This document shows, piece after piece, positions 29,906-31,334 of a stretch of 31,334 nucleotides of DNA. Origin of the DNA: a virus; the IMG/VR virus record IMGVR_UViG_3300042564_000329, positions 1 through 31,334 of that record, one strand, 5' to 3'. The position numbers and the translations under genes were made by a program. How positions within the stretch are numbered: the stretch's first letter is position 1; every line of letters starts with the position of its first letter. The notes under the pieces were generated by a model that saw nothing but the letters and a program-made list of their open reading frames with translations, was not told the origin of the DNA and did no database searches.

Positions 29906-30903
29906 AAGATTACCGCCTGCCGGAAAACCGGTCAGAGTATTTCACCGCGCTTTACAAGATGAACCTTGAGCACGGGGTAATGCCAGGACTCGTCTACCTG
30001 TACATGCCTGAACTCGCTCGCCGCTACAAGTGGAACGCCGAGCAGAAGCTCTGGTTCGCATTCTTGAACGGCATGACTCAGAACCCAATCACGTCGCTGC
30101 GCATATTTGATCAGCTGCCGATGGTTCCCCCAGCTAGCGCCGCGCTGACTAAGTTTGAAGAATGGTTCAACGCCGAGTGGGACACGCTTCAGTTTGACAC
30201 CGACCGCCGGTATCAAAAGAAAGACACACTGCCCGCTATCAAGGCTTACGCTAAATTGGTCGAGGAGTTCGGCTCTCAAGAGGCGATGCTGACTGGTAAG
30301 CCCTACGAGACGCTGTGGGACATCGTACGTAACCGCTACCACAGCTTTGGTCGCCTGTCATCGTTCAGCTACCTTGAGTATGTTCACCTGAACGGCTACG
30401 GCGCTGACTGTGATGACCTGCTGTTTAGTGACAAGTCAGGTAGCAAGTCACACCGCAACGGGATGCTGTTCTTGATTGGCAAAGATGAGCTGGTCTGGGA
30501 CAAGCGCCTACCTAACGGGCAGGACGGCAATTACCCTAAATTCAACTTGATGTGCGGCTTCCTCGCGGCGGGAGCTGATAAGGTCATTGATGACTTCAAA
30601 GCCGCTCACCCTGATGTGCCTAATGCGGGTCGCTTCACTATGGAGTCAAACCTCTGCACGTTCAAGAATCATTTCTTCGGTCGTCGGTACCCAGGAGTCT
30701 ACGCCGACATGGCACAAGAGCGTATTGAGTGGGCTGACCTACGCGGTCAAGACGCATACACCGACGTGTTCAAAGACATGCGGTCTCAACTGCTGCCCGA
30801 CTGGTTGCGTGTTGAATGCGAGAGTTCACCTATGACTGTGAAGCAGAAAGCCGCCGTGTTCCCTGAGACCGGTTCACCCTATAGAGCGGAGTACTTCCTA
30901 TGA
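29902..30903 (+). CDS. Amino acid:DNA transferase (ADDT / aGPT-PPlase group)
   Basis: 333 residues. The opening YFTALYKMNLEHGVMPGLVYLYMPELA, then KLWFAFLNGMTQNPITSLRIF (residues 12-70), is one I recognise from the family first called alpha-glutamyl/putrescinyl thymine pyrophosphorylases and later assigned as amino acid:DNA transferases. Further blocks are FGRLSSFSYLEYVHL, DGNYPKFNLMCGFLAAG and CTFKNHFFGRRYPGVYAD. In phages with hypermodified thymidine these enzymes displace pyrophosphate or phosphate from activated 5-hydroxymethyl-dU in DNA with an amino acid or amine. The gene overlaps the PLP and kinase genes by four bases on each side, as expected for one pathway. Assignment rests on recall and context, not a search. 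Confidence 0.75.
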   Translation: MKDYRLPENRSEYFTALYKMNLEHGVMPGLVYLYMPELARRYKWNAEQKLWFAFLNGMTQNPITSLRIFDQLPMVPPASAALTKFEEWFNAEWDTLQFDTDRRYQKKDTLPAIKAYAKLVEEFGSQEAMLTGKPYETLWDIVRNRYHSFGRLSSFSYLEYVHLNGYGADCDDLLFSDKSGSKSHRNGMLFLIGKDELVWDKRLPNGQDGNYPKFNLMCGFLAAGADKVIDDFKAAHPDVPNAGRFTMESNLCTFKNHFFGRRYPGVYADMAQERIEWADLRGQDAYTDVFKDMRSQLLPDWLRVECESSPMTVKQKAAVFPETGSPYRAEYFL

Positions 30904-31334
30904 CCCAGATTGTCAATATTCGCGGCTGTAATGGTTCTGGCAAGACCACAATCGTACGGCGCTTTCTCACTAAGCTACCGACTCAGGCGCTGGGTGGTAA
31001 ACCTGACCGCCCGTTGGGTTACAAAGTAGACGCCTCTGCTTGGGGTATTATGACTCCTGTGTTTGTAGTAGGTAGTTACGAAAACACATGCGGCGGCGCA
31101 GACGGGATCAAGACGCAAGAGGAGATCGCTGATCGCGTAGTAAAGGCGCATGGTCATGGTCATGTGCTCGTTGAAGGGTTGCTGATGAGCAAGTCAAGCA
31201 GCGGCGGTCATGTGGCTCCGATACTGAAAGACCATGGCGCGATATTTTCATTCTTGGATACCCCGTGGGAGGTCTGCCTTGAGAGAGTGTTAGCTCGTCG
31301 CGCAGCGGCGGGTAATGATAAAGTATTTGACCCT
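30900..31334 (+). CDS. P-loop kinase, probable 5-hydroxymethyl-dU DNA kinase (3' end outside window)
   Basis: The first 145 codons are present and run off the right edge. The N-terminus MTQIVNIRGCNGSGKTTIVR has a P-loop (GCNGSGKTT, K15). PVFVVGSYENTCGGADGIKT (53-72) and GHGHVLVEGLLMS (85-97) with a Walker-B-like VLVEG match what I recall of 5-hydroxymethyl-dU DNA kinases, as does the FLDTPWEVCLERVLAR segment (118-133), a nucleotide-kinase lid-side helix. These kinases phosphorylate hydroxymethyl-dU within DNA and so activate it for the transferase. The ATG overlaps the transferase stop (ATGA). A general nucleotide kinase is less likely given the CGG-x-D motif and neighbours. Confidence 0.75.
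   Translation, partial: MTQIVNIRGCNGSGKTTIVRRFLTKLPTQALGGKPDRPLGYKVDASAWGIMTPVFVVGSYENTCGGADGIKTQEEIADRVVKAHGHGHVLVEGLLMSKSSSGGHVAPILKDHGAIFSFLDTPWEVCLERVLARRAAAGNDKVFDP

Noticed and set aside
1-31334. tRNA genes, insertion sequences, integrase or lysogeny genes
   Set aside because: No transposase, integrase or excisionase motif was seen, and no tRNA-like fold could be picked out by eye. Endolysin and holin were also not recognised; they may lie outside the window.

Overview
This window is part of the genome of a tailed double-stranded DNA phage (Caudoviricetes). It contains a complete head-assembly and packaging set (small and large terminase, portal, scaffold, major capsid protein), tail fibres, a primase-helicase, an SF2 helicase and an accessory operon. 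There are no rRNA, tRNA or bacterial housekeeping genes. The long P22-type portal, a P22 gp4-like adaptor, and the absence of a tape measure, tail tube or sheath gene point to a podovirus-like particle. The host cannot be fixed from the sequence. The run of tiny conserved phage genes and the GNxGIGTxSP fibre repeats recall freshwater or marine phages of proteobacteria, but that is an impression and not a test.

Layout. Positions 1-25272 are coded entirely on the minus strand. Read in the direction of transcription, they hold: an SF2 helicase and a Prim-Pol/PriCT/RecA-like protein (25272-21584); a string of nine tiny genes, mostly joined by 4-base ATGA overlaps (21566-19349); a gene-free control region of about 320 bp with repeated CGAACGATTAC boxes and a large hairpin (19348-19026); the small and large terminase; a 54-aa protein; a 999-aa patchwork protein; the portal; two small proteins; a GroES-like co-chaperonin; the scaffold; capsid, decoration-like and other virion proteins; the adaptor; and two tail fibres, the last running off the left edge.

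Positions 25449-31334 are coded on the plus strand from a divergent promoter. They begin with small early-type genes, several preceded by the same repeated leader. They end with a tightly overlapping operon: a PLP-dependent fold-type-II enzyme, a protein I recognise as an amino acid:DNA transferase (ADDT / alpha-glutamyl-putrescinyl-thymine pyrophosphorylase group), and a P-loop kinase resembling 5-hydroxymethyl-dU DNA kinase, cut by the right edge. Together these look like a thymine hypermodification pathway, in which hydroxymethyl-dU in DNA is phosphorylated, an amino acid is attached, and a PLP enzyme remodels it. The dUMP hydroxymethylase expected to start the pathway is not in the window.

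Regulation. Five sigma70-like promoters can be read by eye, with TATAAT or CATAAT at -10 and a shared TTG(N)CTTTT-type -35 block. Two of them face away from each other between the early and replication genes. Strong hairpins follow the major capsid gene and the next virion gene. Six genes shorter than about 60 codons (30-57 aa) were found by reading stop-start overlaps and Shine-Dalgarno sites.
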